This document shows, one piece after another, positions 1 through 5,572 of a DNA stretch of 11,672 nucleotides (positions within the stretch are counted from its first letter, which is position 1; each line of letters starts with the position of its first letter). Location: contig JBHGBB010000127.1 of the NCBI GenBank assembly GCA_041946755.1, forward strand, positions 1 to 11,672, read 5' to 3'. The notes beneath the pieces were generated by a model. It made no database searches. It saw nothing but the letters and a program-made list of their open reading frames with translations, and was not told the origin of the DNA. Made by a program: the position numbers and the translations under genes. The DNA comes from JBHGBB01 sp041946755. Its GTDB lineage: Bacteria > UBP4 > UBA4092 > JAOAEQ01.

Positions 1-360
1 ATCGCTCAGTTCGATGGGATTGAGGTCTTTCCGTTGCAGGTTTTCTGATAACTGCATATCAAAACACGTTAACGCAGAGATCGCAGCGGATGCTTCTGAT
101 TGAGATGCATTTCCGAGATTTGGTACTTGATCCTTGGTACTTGGTACTTGGATAGTTGCCGGCACTTCTTCCCATCCAAGCGATTCCGCGGCTTTCAACC
201 TCCGGTATCCGGCAATCAATTCATTTTCTGATGAGACAATGATCGGATGTAATAATCCATGAAGTTTAATATCTTCTGCTAACTCCGCGATATTCCCTAC
301 ATCGAATCTGGTGCGGAACCCTACCTTGATTGAAGCGATAGAAATTTGCTGTATAATAAT
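1..360 (-). CDS. ParB-like N-terminal domain protein (partial, C-terminus outside window)
   Basis: The frame is open from about 360 down to the window edge. It reads as a ParB/Noc-type N-terminal domain: a FRTRFDVGNIAELAEDIK stretch leading to GLLHPIIV (box I), then IAGYRRLKAAESLGWEEVP (box II), then LSENLQRKDLNPIELSD. Box II has GYRR where chromosomal ParB usually has GERR, so this is more likely a ParB-like accessory regulator or partition-type protein than the chromosomal ParB. About 30 residues lie between VPATI and the LSENLQR helix, where the family normally has only a short link. This insert is encoded by spacer-type repeats (see findings). There is no ATG, GTG or TTG at the expected 5' end. 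A GAAAGG ribosome-binding site (363-368) precedes ATT-ATT-ATA, so the start may be a non-canonical ATT (357-355) or ATA (354-352). A broken start is the alternative. The family call is firm; the function is not. Confidence 0.8.
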   Translation of the reverse strand, partial: MIIQQISIASIKVGFRTRFDVGNIAELAEDIKLHGLLHPIIVSSENELIAGYRRLKAAESLGWEEVPATIQVPSTKDQVPNLGNASQSEASAAISALTCFDMQLSENLQRKDLNPIELSD

Positions 361-380
361 ATCCTTTCTTTTTAAAAGAT

Positions 381-464
381 AACCGCAGAGGCCGCAGAGA
401 AGGCGCAGAGCACGCTAAGATTATCTTTGCGGACTTAGCGGCTCCTTAGCGCTCTTTGCGGTTT
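381..464. repeat. CGCAGAG / CGCTAAG spacer repeat, imperfect inverted
   Basis: The left side carries repeated CGCAGAG words (AACCGCAGAG, GCCGCAGAGA, GGCGCAGAG). The right side carries the complement (TTAGCGCTCTTTGCGGTT), so the block can fold on itself from AACCGCAGAG at 381-390 to CTCTTTGCGGTT at 452-463. The same word type recurs inside the ParB-like gene at about 71-90. It sits directly upstream of that gene on the minus strand and would be in its leader or promoter area. Confidence 0.7.
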
Positions 465-661
465 GCTTTGGTTTATTTGTTTCTTCTATCGTAGCGAAAC
501 GTTAAAAGGAGAGAATGTCTCTAGAACTTTAGAGAAAAGTGGACAGATATGAGATGCTTGGAAACCTATCTTCTAACTTCCAACTTTTCCTCCTAGATAC
601 TAGCTACTGGTTTCTGGCAATTTGAATATTTTCCTAGAATATATGTTATTATCAGTTATTC
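465..661. other. Spacer between the ParB-like and deaminase genes
   Basis: No gene is supported here. It holds a perfect 6-base dyad, TCTCTA (518-523) and TAGAGA (530-535), around a six-base loop. It also holds a copy of the CTACTGGTT repeat family (about 591-617). A TTGAAT at 622-627 with TATTAT at 647-652 is a possible promoter for the deaminase, but the 19-base spacing makes it weak. A five-codon ORF at 515-532 behind AAAAGGAGAG is probably chance. Confidence 0.4.
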
Positions 662-679
662 AAGGAGGAGAAAAAAACG

Positions 680-1693
680 ATGGATTGGTTCGATCAGGTA
701 CCGAAAGTAGAACTGCATGTGCATTTAGAAGGAGCAATTCCCTACCCGGCATTATGGGAACTGATACAGAAATATGGCGGAGCCCCTGAGATTCCGGATA
801 TGGATACGTTACTCCGCAAGTTGGTTTATAAAGATTTCCCGGAGTTTATCGAGACCTGGATTTGGAAGAACCGGTTTATCCGGGAATATGAGGATTTTAC
901 GTTCATCGCAGAACAGGTGGCTATAGATTGGGTTAATCAGAATATTAAGTATGCGGAAACCTTCTATTGCCCATCAGATTTCAGAAGAATAGGATTAAAT
1001 CCTCAGCAGATAACTCTAGCTATCCGACAAGGGTTATCCCGGGTACCGGAAATCGAAATAGCATTAATTGCAGATTTATGCCGGGATGATGGGCCGGAGC
1101 AAGGAGCGAAAACTTTAGCAGCGGTTAACGAAGTTAAATCGTTAGGGGTTATTGGAATCGGGATCGGTGGGTCAGAACAACGCTATCCTCCGGAACCTTA
1201 TAAACCAGTATATGAACAAGCGCGCGAGTTCGGGTTCTATACCAGCGCGCATGCGGGAGAAGCTGCCGGCGCTGATAGTATCTGGGGCGCGATTAAAGAA
1301 CTTAAAGTAGACCGGATCGGACATGGTACCCGGGCTGAAGAAGATGAGCAGTTATTAGATTATTTAGCGGAATCGAAGATACCGATAGAATTATGCCCGA
1401 TATCCAATGTTCGGACCGGGGTAATACCTTCTTTAGAATCCCATCCGGTACGTCGGTATTTCGAGAAAGGGTTAGTTATAACCATCAATTCCGATGACCC
1501 GAAAATGTTTGGGAATTCGGTATCAGAAGAATATCGGGAATTAGAACAATGTTTCGGATTCACTAAACCTGAACTCCAGACTCTGATTCTGCAAGGGATA
1601 CATGCTTCCTGGCTACCTCCGGAAAAGAAACTACAATTGACTGATTCTTTTATTAAAAATCCTATCTGGCAGGTTGGTTTACCTAACCACTAA
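680..1693 (+). CDS. Adenosine deaminase family protein (adenosine or 6-aminodeoxyfutalosine deaminase)
   Basis: A cytosolic, metal-dependent amidohydrolase-fold deaminase of 337 residues, the usual length of the family. Metal and catalytic residues are all present: H13 and H15 in ELHVHLEGA, H191 with catalytic E194 in SAHAGE, H215 in RIGHGTR, and D272-D273 in NSDDPKMFG. The start is well set, with AAGGAGGAG (662-670) nine bases before the ATG. The family removes the 6-amino group of a purine nucleoside. Around residues 158-172 it reads GIGIGGSEQRYPPEPY rather than the DLAGDE of classical adenosine deaminases. That pattern resembles the subfamily said to deaminate aminodeoxyfutalosine in the menaquinone (futalosine) route, so the substrate is left open and no gene symbol is given. 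It stands alone: neighbours are a ParB-like gene and a toxin-antitoxin pair, and no menaquinone gene is in the window. Confidence 0.93.
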   Translation: MDWFDQVPKVELHVHLEGAIPYPALWELIQKYGGAPEIPDMDTLLRKLVYKDFPEFIETWIWKNRFIREYEDFTFIAEQVAIDWVNQNIKYAETFYCPSDFRRIGLNPQQITLAIRQGLSRVPEIEIALIADLCRDDGPEQGAKTLAAVNEVKSLGVIGIGIGGSEQRYPPEPYKPVYEQAREFGFYTSAHAGEAAGADSIWGAIKELKVDRIGHGTRAEEDEQLLDYLAESKIPIELCPISNVRTGVIPSLESHPVRRYFEKGLVITINSDDPKMFGNSVSEEYRELEQCFGFTKPELQTLILQGIHASWLPPEKKLQLTDSFIKNPIWQVGLPNH

Positions 1694-1709
1694 TAACTAT
1701 TTTCCTACC

Positions 1710-1793
1710 TTCGGACTTAAGACTTAAGACTTAGGACTGCCTTTATCATTGCGCTGATTTCCACGAAAGCACGAAAAGGTAAAGACACGAAAA
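1710..1793 (+). repeat. Composite spacer repeat: four heptamers plus CACGAAA block (copy 1)
   Basis: Four tandem heptamers (TCGGACT, TAAGACT, TAAGACT, TAGGACT; 1711-1738) are followed by a block containing GATTTCCACGAAAGC and ending GGTAAAGACACGAAA. The same two-part unit recurs in the same order and orientation at 4458-4537. Downstream, up to about 1836, is a reversed CACGAAA-type word (TTTCGTGTTTTCG), so the block is partly self-complementary. Confidence 0.8.
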
Positions 1794-1836
1794 ATATCTT
1801 TATATATAATAGTGGTTTCTTAATTTCGTGTTTTCG

Positions 1837-1878
1837 CCTGCCTATGCTGAAGCGAAGCTCCGGCTTCGCGCAGGTAGG
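1837..1878. repeat. GC-rich hairpin repeat in the spacer
   Basis: CCTGCCTATGCTGAAGC at the left pairs imperfectly with GGCTTCGCGCAGGTAGG at the right. The core is a perfect 7-base stem, GCGAAGC (1852-1858) and GCTTCGC (1863-1869), with a TCCG loop. It stands out from the AT-rich surroundings. It could stop transcription arriving from the deaminase gene, but no T-run follows directly, so it is listed as a repeat and not a terminator. Confidence 0.6.
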
Positions 1879-1987
1879 TGGTAGTCTTTTTCTTAATTTC
1901 GTCGGTGCGTTGGATATAGCATAAATGTTATTACTTCTGCTAAAATATAGGGTAACGAATAACAATGGAAATAGGAGGGTAGAAAGT

Positions 1988-2176
1988 ATGCCAACGGCAA
2001 AAGTTATATTTCCGAAAAGTGTATTCGATTCTGCGGATACTAAAGAAGATTTAGAAGATTGGCTGTTATCGCATAATCCTGAATTTATCAAGAAGATGCG
2101 GCAAGCCCGGCAAGAGGATATTCAAGGTAAAGGGAAAGAATGGAGTCAGTTTAAAAAAGAATTATGTATAAAGTAA
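1988..2176 (+). CDS. Antitoxin of a RelE/ParE-type toxin-antitoxin pair
   Basis: A 62-residue acidic to mixed-charge protein directly upstream of, and overlapping, a RelE-family toxin gene. The ATG at 1988 is chosen over an ATG in the same frame at 1925 because AGGAGGG (1973-1979) lies eight bases before it, and the earlier start would only add hydrophobic residues from spacer DNA. The N-terminal part (about 1-15) starts with a short strand-like AKVIFPKSV. The middle (20-45) is helical and includes LEDWLLSHNPEFIKKMRQAR. The tail has DIQGKGKEWSQFKKEL, similar to the toxin-binding tail of many small antitoxins. It is expected to bind and neutralise the toxin and to repress its own promoter. No recognisable DNA-binding domain was identified, and no clear promoter was found upstream. 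Confidence 0.75.
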   Translation: MPTAKVIFPKSVFDSADTKEDLEDWLLSHNPEFIKKMRQARQEDIQGKGKEWSQFKKELCIK

Positions 2177-2439
2177 TCTTCTTATCAGACGCAGAGAAAT
2201 CATTTAAACGATTGGATAGACCGGTACAATTGCGGATCGCAGATAAAATCGACTGGATGGCGAAATATGCGAATAAAATCATTCATCATCCCCTGGTATC
2301 ATTACCGGAAGATTTAAAAGGATTATGCCGAATGCGAGTTGGCGATTATCGTATCCTATATTGGATTGACCATACTGAAAAGTTAATTACAGTCTACGAA
2401 ATTGAACATCGCAGTGGAAATTATCATTCTCTTAAATAA
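2164..2439 (+). CDS. RelE/ParE-family toxin (probable mRNA interferase)
   Basis: A 91-residue protein with the RelE/ParE fold pattern: an opening strand (YKVIFLSDAEKSFKRL), helices to about residue 40, then LKGLCRMRVGDYRILYWID (51-69) and ITVYEIEHRSGNYH (75-88). The basic and aromatic residues expected at a RelE-type active site are present: R56, R58, R63, R83 and Y87. RelE members cut mRNA at the ribosome, while ParE members poison gyrase. The retained arginines and the HRSGNYH end favour the RelE type. Its ATG lies inside the last codons of the antitoxin gene (13 bases shared including the stop), typical of coupled translation. No separate ribosome-binding site is needed or obvious. Confidence 0.87.
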   Translation: MYKVIFLSDAEKSFKRLDRPVQLRIADKIDWMAKYANKIIHHPLVSLPEDLKGLCRMRVGDYRILYWIDHTEKLITVYEIEHRSGNYHSLK

Positions 2440-2540
2440 GCAAGCAGTATATATTTTTCTCTTAGATTCCAGCTACTAACTACTCTCCTATATTGTCAAG
2501 ATGTTTCCTCGCATCTCACATCTCTTGACTGTTTTATTCT

Positions 2541-2604
2541 CTCCTGTCTACTGTCTACTGGTTTTCTCACTTCTAACTTCTGAATTCTTACTTCTTTTTT
2601 TCTG
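2541..2604 (+). repeat. CTACTGGTT / ACTTCTAACTTCTGAATTC repeat (copy upstream of the 2619 promoter)
   Basis: This block begins CTCCTGTCTACTGTCTACTG and continues ACTTCTAACTTCTGAATTC (from 2569) and TTACTTCTTT. The second part recurs almost unchanged at 4642-4677. In both places the TTGAC of a promoter follows within about 15 bases. The rest of the spacer from 2440 holds related words (CTACTAACTACTC, CATCTCACATCTC) and no gene. Confidence 0.7.
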
Positions 2605-2618
2605 ATTTTCAGCAGCTC

Positions 2619-2647
2619 TTGACTTCTCTTACTAGCTCGGTTATACT
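2619..2647 (+). promoter_or_regulatory. Sigma-70-type promoter for the lipoprotein and membrane protein genes
   Basis: TTGACT (2619-2624) and TATACT (2642-2647) are separated by 17 bases. Transcription would begin near 2654, about 40 bases before the lipoprotein start, with AGAGGA (2681-2686) in the leader as ribosome-binding site. Confidence 0.75.
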
Positions 2648-2692
2648 ATAGATGACTTTTTAATTATAGCTAATTGAATGAGAGGATAAAAA

Positions 2693-3298
2693 ATGAAAAA
2701 ATTAATTTTGTTGTCCATATTTATTTTGATTATACTAATTTCATGCTCTTCAGAAGATATTGTTATCAATTATGACCTCGACCTATCCCAGCTAGAGAAT
2801 TTAAAGATTAAACCGATATCTACATTAACCGGCTTTCCAAAACCAACCAATATCTATGCGCAAAACGGGATTAATACCAGCTCGAAAAAAAAGCAACCGA
2901 GTGGAATAACGGATTGGTATGGATATGAACCACATTCCGATATGCCTAACCGATATATTGAAATTGATGTTAATGTATTCACGGATGAAACTGCAGCTAT
3001 TGAACTCACCGAATTTGAGGTTAATCATCGATGGTATAAACCCAAACTGGATAAGTTTATCAAAGGGAAATTAAAAAATGATATCTATTATTACCGGTCG
3101 TATATATTGCAGAATCGCTCCGATCCGGAAGGATGCAATATGCCGATGGATAGTTATTCCTCATTTCTTTTATTAAGATATTCAAATATTCTTATATCTA
3201 TCGATGTTCATGAGGTTAAAACCAAACAGCCTAAAGGGATAACGATATCAGAGCTAAACTACGTTAAAAGCCTTTTAGAAGCAAATGATAAAAAATAG
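2693..3298 (+). CDS. Putative lipoprotein of unknown function
   Basis: A 201-residue protein with a lipoprotein signal peptide: MKK, a hydrophobic run of isoleucine and leucine (4-16), and the lipobox LISC ending at C18. The mature protein would be lipid-anchored at that cysteine. The remainder is soluble-looking, rich in Asp, Lys, Asn and Tyr, with an ITDWYGYEP segment near residue 72 and alternating strand-like stretches such as NRYIEIDVNVF. I do not recognise the family. The start has AGAGGA six bases upstream. It is the first gene of a two-gene unit, with 13 bases to the preferred start of the membrane protein gene, so the two are probably co-transcribed. Confidence 0.75.
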   Translation: MKKLILLSIFILIILISCSSEDIVINYDLDLSQLENLKIKPISTLTGFPKPTNIYAQNGINTSSKKKQPSGITDWYGYEPHSDMPNRYIEIDVNVFTDETAAIELTEFEVNHRWYKPKLDKFIKGKLKNDIYYYRSYILQNRSDPEGCNMPMDSYSSFLLLRYSNILISIDVHEVKTKQPKGITISELNYVKSLLEANDKK

Positions 3299-3311
3299 GA
3301 GTAATAGGATT

Positions 3312-4304
3312 ATGTTCGATCAAGAGACAGGAGTTCAACTTCTGGATTATAAAGATCGCAAAATCGGGCTGGTTATATTCGGGATCTTAGAAATTATCCT
3401 TGGAGCGATATGCGCGCTGGCGGTACCGATGATGATATTCGGGATGATTGTTTCCAGCACCATGAATAAAAGTTCTGATATGCCGCCCATGAATGCCAGC
3501 ATGCTGATTCCCGGGATGCTGGTCTATATCCTAGCAGCAGTTTGGTTTATCTGGATGGGTATCGGATCGATTAAAGCCCGGCGGTGGGCGAGAGCGCTGA
3601 TCTTAGTTACCTCTTGGATTTGGCTAATCTGCGGGATAGCCGGATTTTTTGCAATGGTAGTATTGATGCCAAATATGTATGCGCAGATGGCGCAGAAACA
3701 GCCTATCCCTCCGGAGATGGTAACGATTATGCAGTTTGTAACATTTGGGTTTATGGCAATTGTTTATATTCTAATCCCGGGAGCGCTGGTTCTGTTTTAT
3801 GGAAGTAGGCATGTTAAAGCGACCTGCGAATTTTGCGATCCTCAAGTTCGATGGACTGATAAATGCCCGTTACCGGTTCTAGCGATAAGTTTAATGGCGG
3901 GATTCGGTGCAGTTTCGATGATATTAATGGGATTTTATGGCTGGGTGGTCCCATTTTTCGGGGTTATCTTAACTGGAATCGCTGGTGCTGGAGTAGCGCT
4001 GGTTAGTATGGTATTACTCGGTTATATCGCCTGGGGAACCTATAAACTGGATATGAAAGCATGGTGGATTATGGTATTAATGACTATCATCTGGACGATA
4101 TCAGCCGGGATAACCTTCTCGCGAGTAAGTTTATGGGAGTTCTATGAGAAGATGAATTTCCCTCAGCAGCAATTGGAATTGATGAAACAGATTGATTTAC
4201 CGACATATACTATCGCCTTATTCTATGGAGTATGGATCCTGGGTTTCTTGGGATATTTACTCTACATACGAAAATACTTCCTAGTACCTTCAAATAAACA
4301 ATAA
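3312..4304 (+). CDS. Polytopic membrane protein of unknown function with a CxxC...C loop
   Basis: About eight membrane segments are visible in 330 residues: roughly 18-47, 64-87, 94-119, 139-164, 186-206, 208-240, 249-270 and 297-320. Between segments four and five is a short hydrophilic loop, ATCEFCDPQVRWTDKCPLP, with cysteines at 172, 175 and 185 that could bind metal or be redox active. I do not recognise the family. An ATG in the same frame at 3285, inside the end of the lipoprotein gene, would add nine residues. The ATG at 3312 is preferred because AGGAG (3297-3301) lies ten bases before it and the longer start has no such site. Placement after a lipoprotein gene suggests a shared envelope role, but nothing in the sequence names it. 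Confidence 0.78.
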   Translation: MFDQETGVQLLDYKDRKIGLVIFGILEIILGAICALAVPMMIFGMIVSSTMNKSSDMPPMNASMLIPGMLVYILAAVWFIWMGIGSIKARRWARALILVTSWIWLICGIAGFFAMVVLMPNMYAQMAQKQPIPPEMVTIMQFVTFGFMAIVYILIPGALVLFYGSRHVKATCEFCDPQVRWTDKCPLPVLAISLMAGFGAVSMILMGFYGWVVPFFGVILTGIAGAGVALVSMVLLGYIAWGTYKLDMKAWWIMVLMTIIWTISAGITFSRVSLWEFYEKMNFPQQQLELMKQIDLPTYTIALFYGVWILGFLGYLLYIRKYFLVPSNKQ

Positions 4305-4366
4305 TGAGATGCGAGGGGTAAGATGTAAGATATTAGATTTAAGATTGGAGATTGGATATTTATTTG

Positions 4367-4381
4367 TCCGCCTTAGGCGGA
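4367..4381. repeat. Perfect short palindrome TCCGCCTTAGGCGGA
   Basis: Seven bases pair on each side of a central T, making a six-base-pair hairpin with a TTA loop. TTGGATTTT follows. It lies 63 bases after the membrane protein stop and could act as a weak terminator, but similar TCCGCC...GGCGGA words occur as dispersed spacer repeats in many genomes, so it is listed as a repeat. Confidence 0.5.
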
Positions 4382-4421
4382 TTGGATTTTGACATTTGAC
4401 ATTTAGGTTTATCCTGTCTAC

Positions 4422-4454
4422 GGTCTACGGACTACTGTCTACTGGTTCATTCTG
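4422..4454 (+). repeat. 33-base GTCTACGGACTACTG repeat (copy 1)
   Basis: This 33-base word, which ends CTACTGGTTCATTCTG, recurs at 4609-4641 with a single mismatch. The two copies are 187 bases apart in the same orientation and flank the composite repeat and the ATTGCGAG dyad. The near identity suggests recent duplication or ongoing repeat spread. Confidence 0.8.
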
Positions 4455-4455
4455 G

Positions 4456-4537
4456 CTTCGGACTTCGGACTCAAGACTTAGGACTACCTTTATTAGCACC
4501 TGATTTCCACAGAAGCACGAAAAGGTAAAGACACGAA
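4456..4537 (+). repeat. Composite spacer repeat: four heptamers plus CACGAAA block (copy 2)
   Basis: Heptamers TCGGACT, TCGGACT, CAAGACT and TAGGACT occupy 4458-4485. The block ending GGTAAAGACACGAAA follows, as in the copy at 1710-1793. Copy 2 differs mainly by small substitutions in the joining segment. Confidence 0.8.
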
Positions 4538-4552
4538 ATAGGATATCGAGCT

Positions 4553-4582
4553 TGTCATTGCGAGCTATGCGAAGCAATCTCG
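4553..4582. repeat. ATTGCGAG...GAAGCAAT dispersed dyad repeat
   Basis: ATTGC and GCAAT lie on either side of GAGCTATGCGAA, and the unit reads GTCATTGCGAG then GCGAAGCAATCTCG. This word type is a familiar dispersed intergenic element in many bacterial genomes. Only one copy is present in this window. Confidence 0.6.
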
Positions 4583-4608
4583 AATAGCATTATGCCTCTT
4601 TCGTATAT

Positions 4609-4677
4609 GGTCTACGGACTACTGGCTACTGGTTCATTCTGACTTCTAACTTCTGAATTCTTACTTCTTTCTTTCTG
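4609..4677 (+). repeat. 33-base repeat (copy 2) joined to the ACTTCTAACTTCTGAATTC repeat
   Basis: Positions 4609-4641 repeat 4422-4454. Positions 4642-4677 repeat the block at 2569-2604. The perfect-consensus promoter begins 16 bases after the end. No gene is supported between 4305 and 4756; the whole 452-base stretch is repeat elements plus this promoter. Confidence 0.8.
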
Positions 4678-4693
4678 CGCTAACGCGCAGCCC

Positions 4694-4722
4694 TTGACAA
4701 CAAATATACGGTCGGATATAAT
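4694..4722 (+). promoter_or_regulatory. Perfect-consensus sigma-70 promoter of the AT-rich two-gene cassette
   Basis: TTGACA (4694-4699) and TATAAT (4717-4722) are separated by exactly 17 bases. Transcription would begin near 4729, about 28 bases before the 227-residue protein. Such a full match predicts strong expression unless it is repressed. A short GCGC(TAAC)GCGC-like dyad lies just upstream at 4677-4688. Confidence 0.85.
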
Positions 4723-4756
4723 ACATTTAATTTTTATTTAGATTGAGAAGTATATT

Positions 4757-5440
4757 ATGAACATTGGCTTCTTTTTAAGTTCTTTTTCAGATGAGCTCTA
4801 TAAAGCAACGGCATATCCTTCAATATGTAAAAGATTCCCACTTTTTGCTTTCATATTAGCAACACCAGCAGACAAGAATGTGTTTCCAGAACTCCTCCTT
4901 TATTTTCCAGAGCTTCACTGTCTTACTGAAAACCGTATATTTGTATTCGCTCCTAAGATAAATATACCATTACCATTTAATTTATTAAAAGAGTGTACTG
5001 AAGAAACTGAGTTTATAACTAAATACTCCTATGAAGTCTCTAAAGTTCTAGCAACGAAACGATACTATTCACCTGATGCAAGAAAATTTGTAGATAAATC
5101 AGAAGCTATTAACGATTTTCTAGAGAAACAAATGCAAGAAACCTATGCATTCGTGCGGTTTATCGGACTTGATTTAAATAAATTGCCTTGTATTTTATTC
5201 TTTGATAATCTTAATCCATTAAGAGAATATATTTTATGGTCGCTGAAAGGTTCCTCGGCTTCAGAGGTGATTAAAGATTTTCGAAGCATTTTAGAGGTAA
5301 TTGAGAAAGCAAAGCATCGAGATAATAATTACAAGCTTCTTGAAGTGATTTACAATTTAAATAAGAAACGTTTCATCTTAAGAGTCCTTTCGGAATTGAA
5401 AGAGTTAGCACCTTTTGTAGCAAGTCTATTTGGAACTTAG
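4757..5440 (+). CDS. Hypothetical protein, first gene of a putative defence cassette
   Basis: A 227-residue soluble-looking protein that I do not recognise. The N-terminal half alternates hydrophobic strands and helices (LFAFILATPADKNVFPE about 29-45; ENRIFVFAPKI about 58-68). The middle has an ETYAFVRFIGLDLNKLPCILFF stretch (about 127-149), a strand following a helix, as in small alpha/beta domains. The C-terminal third (about 165-227) is helical and charged, ending in a hydrophobic LAPFVASLF tail. No signal peptide or catalytic motif is evident. GAGAAG (4745-4750) is a weak ribosome-binding site six bases before the ATG. The gene is AT-rich like the large nuclease gene that follows 132 bases later in the same direction and unlike both flanks, so the two were probably acquired together. 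A partner or regulator of the nuclease is an inference from gene order only. Confidence 0.65.
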   Translation: MNIGFFLSSFSDELYKATAYPSICKRFPLFAFILATPADKNVFPELLLYFPELHCLTENRIFVFAPKINIPLPFNLLKECTEETEFITKYSYEVSKVLATKRYYSPDARKFVDKSEAINDFLEKQMQETYAFVRFIGLDLNKLPCILFFDNLNPLREYILWSLKGSSASEVIKDFRSILEVIEKAKHRDNNYKLLEVIYNLNKKRFILRVLSELKELAPFVASLFGT

Positions 5441-5572
5441 TAATTATTTTAATAAAATAGATTTGTATATGAATTGGAGAAATTATAATGTTTTAAAAGG
5501 ATGTATCTTATACTCATTTTTATTTACTATCACTTAATAATTACATGTTTCAGAACAACTTAGATTTGCTTT
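5441..5572 (+). other. Spacer inside the cassette, with AT dyad and possible internal promoter
   Basis: A perfect 15-base dyad of A and T only, TATTTTA-A-TAAAATA, lies at 5445-5459. TTGTAT (5463-5468) and TATAAT (5484-5489), spaced by 15, are a weak candidate for an extra promoter of the large gene. A GGAG (5475-5478) precedes a two-codon ORF, ATG-TTT-TAA, at 5488-5496. No ribosome-binding site is visible before the large gene's ATG at 5573. Confidence 0.35.

Noticed and set aside
381..464. CRISPR array
   Set aside because: Short CGCAGAG words are contiguous and degenerate, with no regular unique spacers of constant length.
515..532. Five-codon leader peptide behind AAAAGGAGAG
   Set aside because: Too short, more than 140 bases before the deaminase gene, and no attenuator-type hairpin with T-run follows.
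1925..1987. Longer start for the antitoxin
   Set aside because: The ATG at 1988 has a strong AGGAGGG at correct spacing; the extension is hydrophobic and spacer-derived.
1717..2091. 124-codon minus-strand ORF through the spacer and antitoxin gene
   Set aside because: It runs through the composite repeats and antisense to the antitoxin, has no ribosome-binding site, and its protein resembles no family.
2516..2530. Second promoter -35 (CTCTTGACT) in the spacer
   Set aside because: No -10-like hexamer lies 15-19 bases downstream.
3584..3808. 74-codon plus-strand ORF in another frame of the membrane protein gene
   Set aside because: It is a shadow of the membrane protein reading frame, which has consistent membrane segments.
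4422..4641. Insertion sequence bounded by the two 33-base words
   Set aside because: They are direct, not inverted, copies; the 187 bases between them hold other spacer repeats and no transposase.
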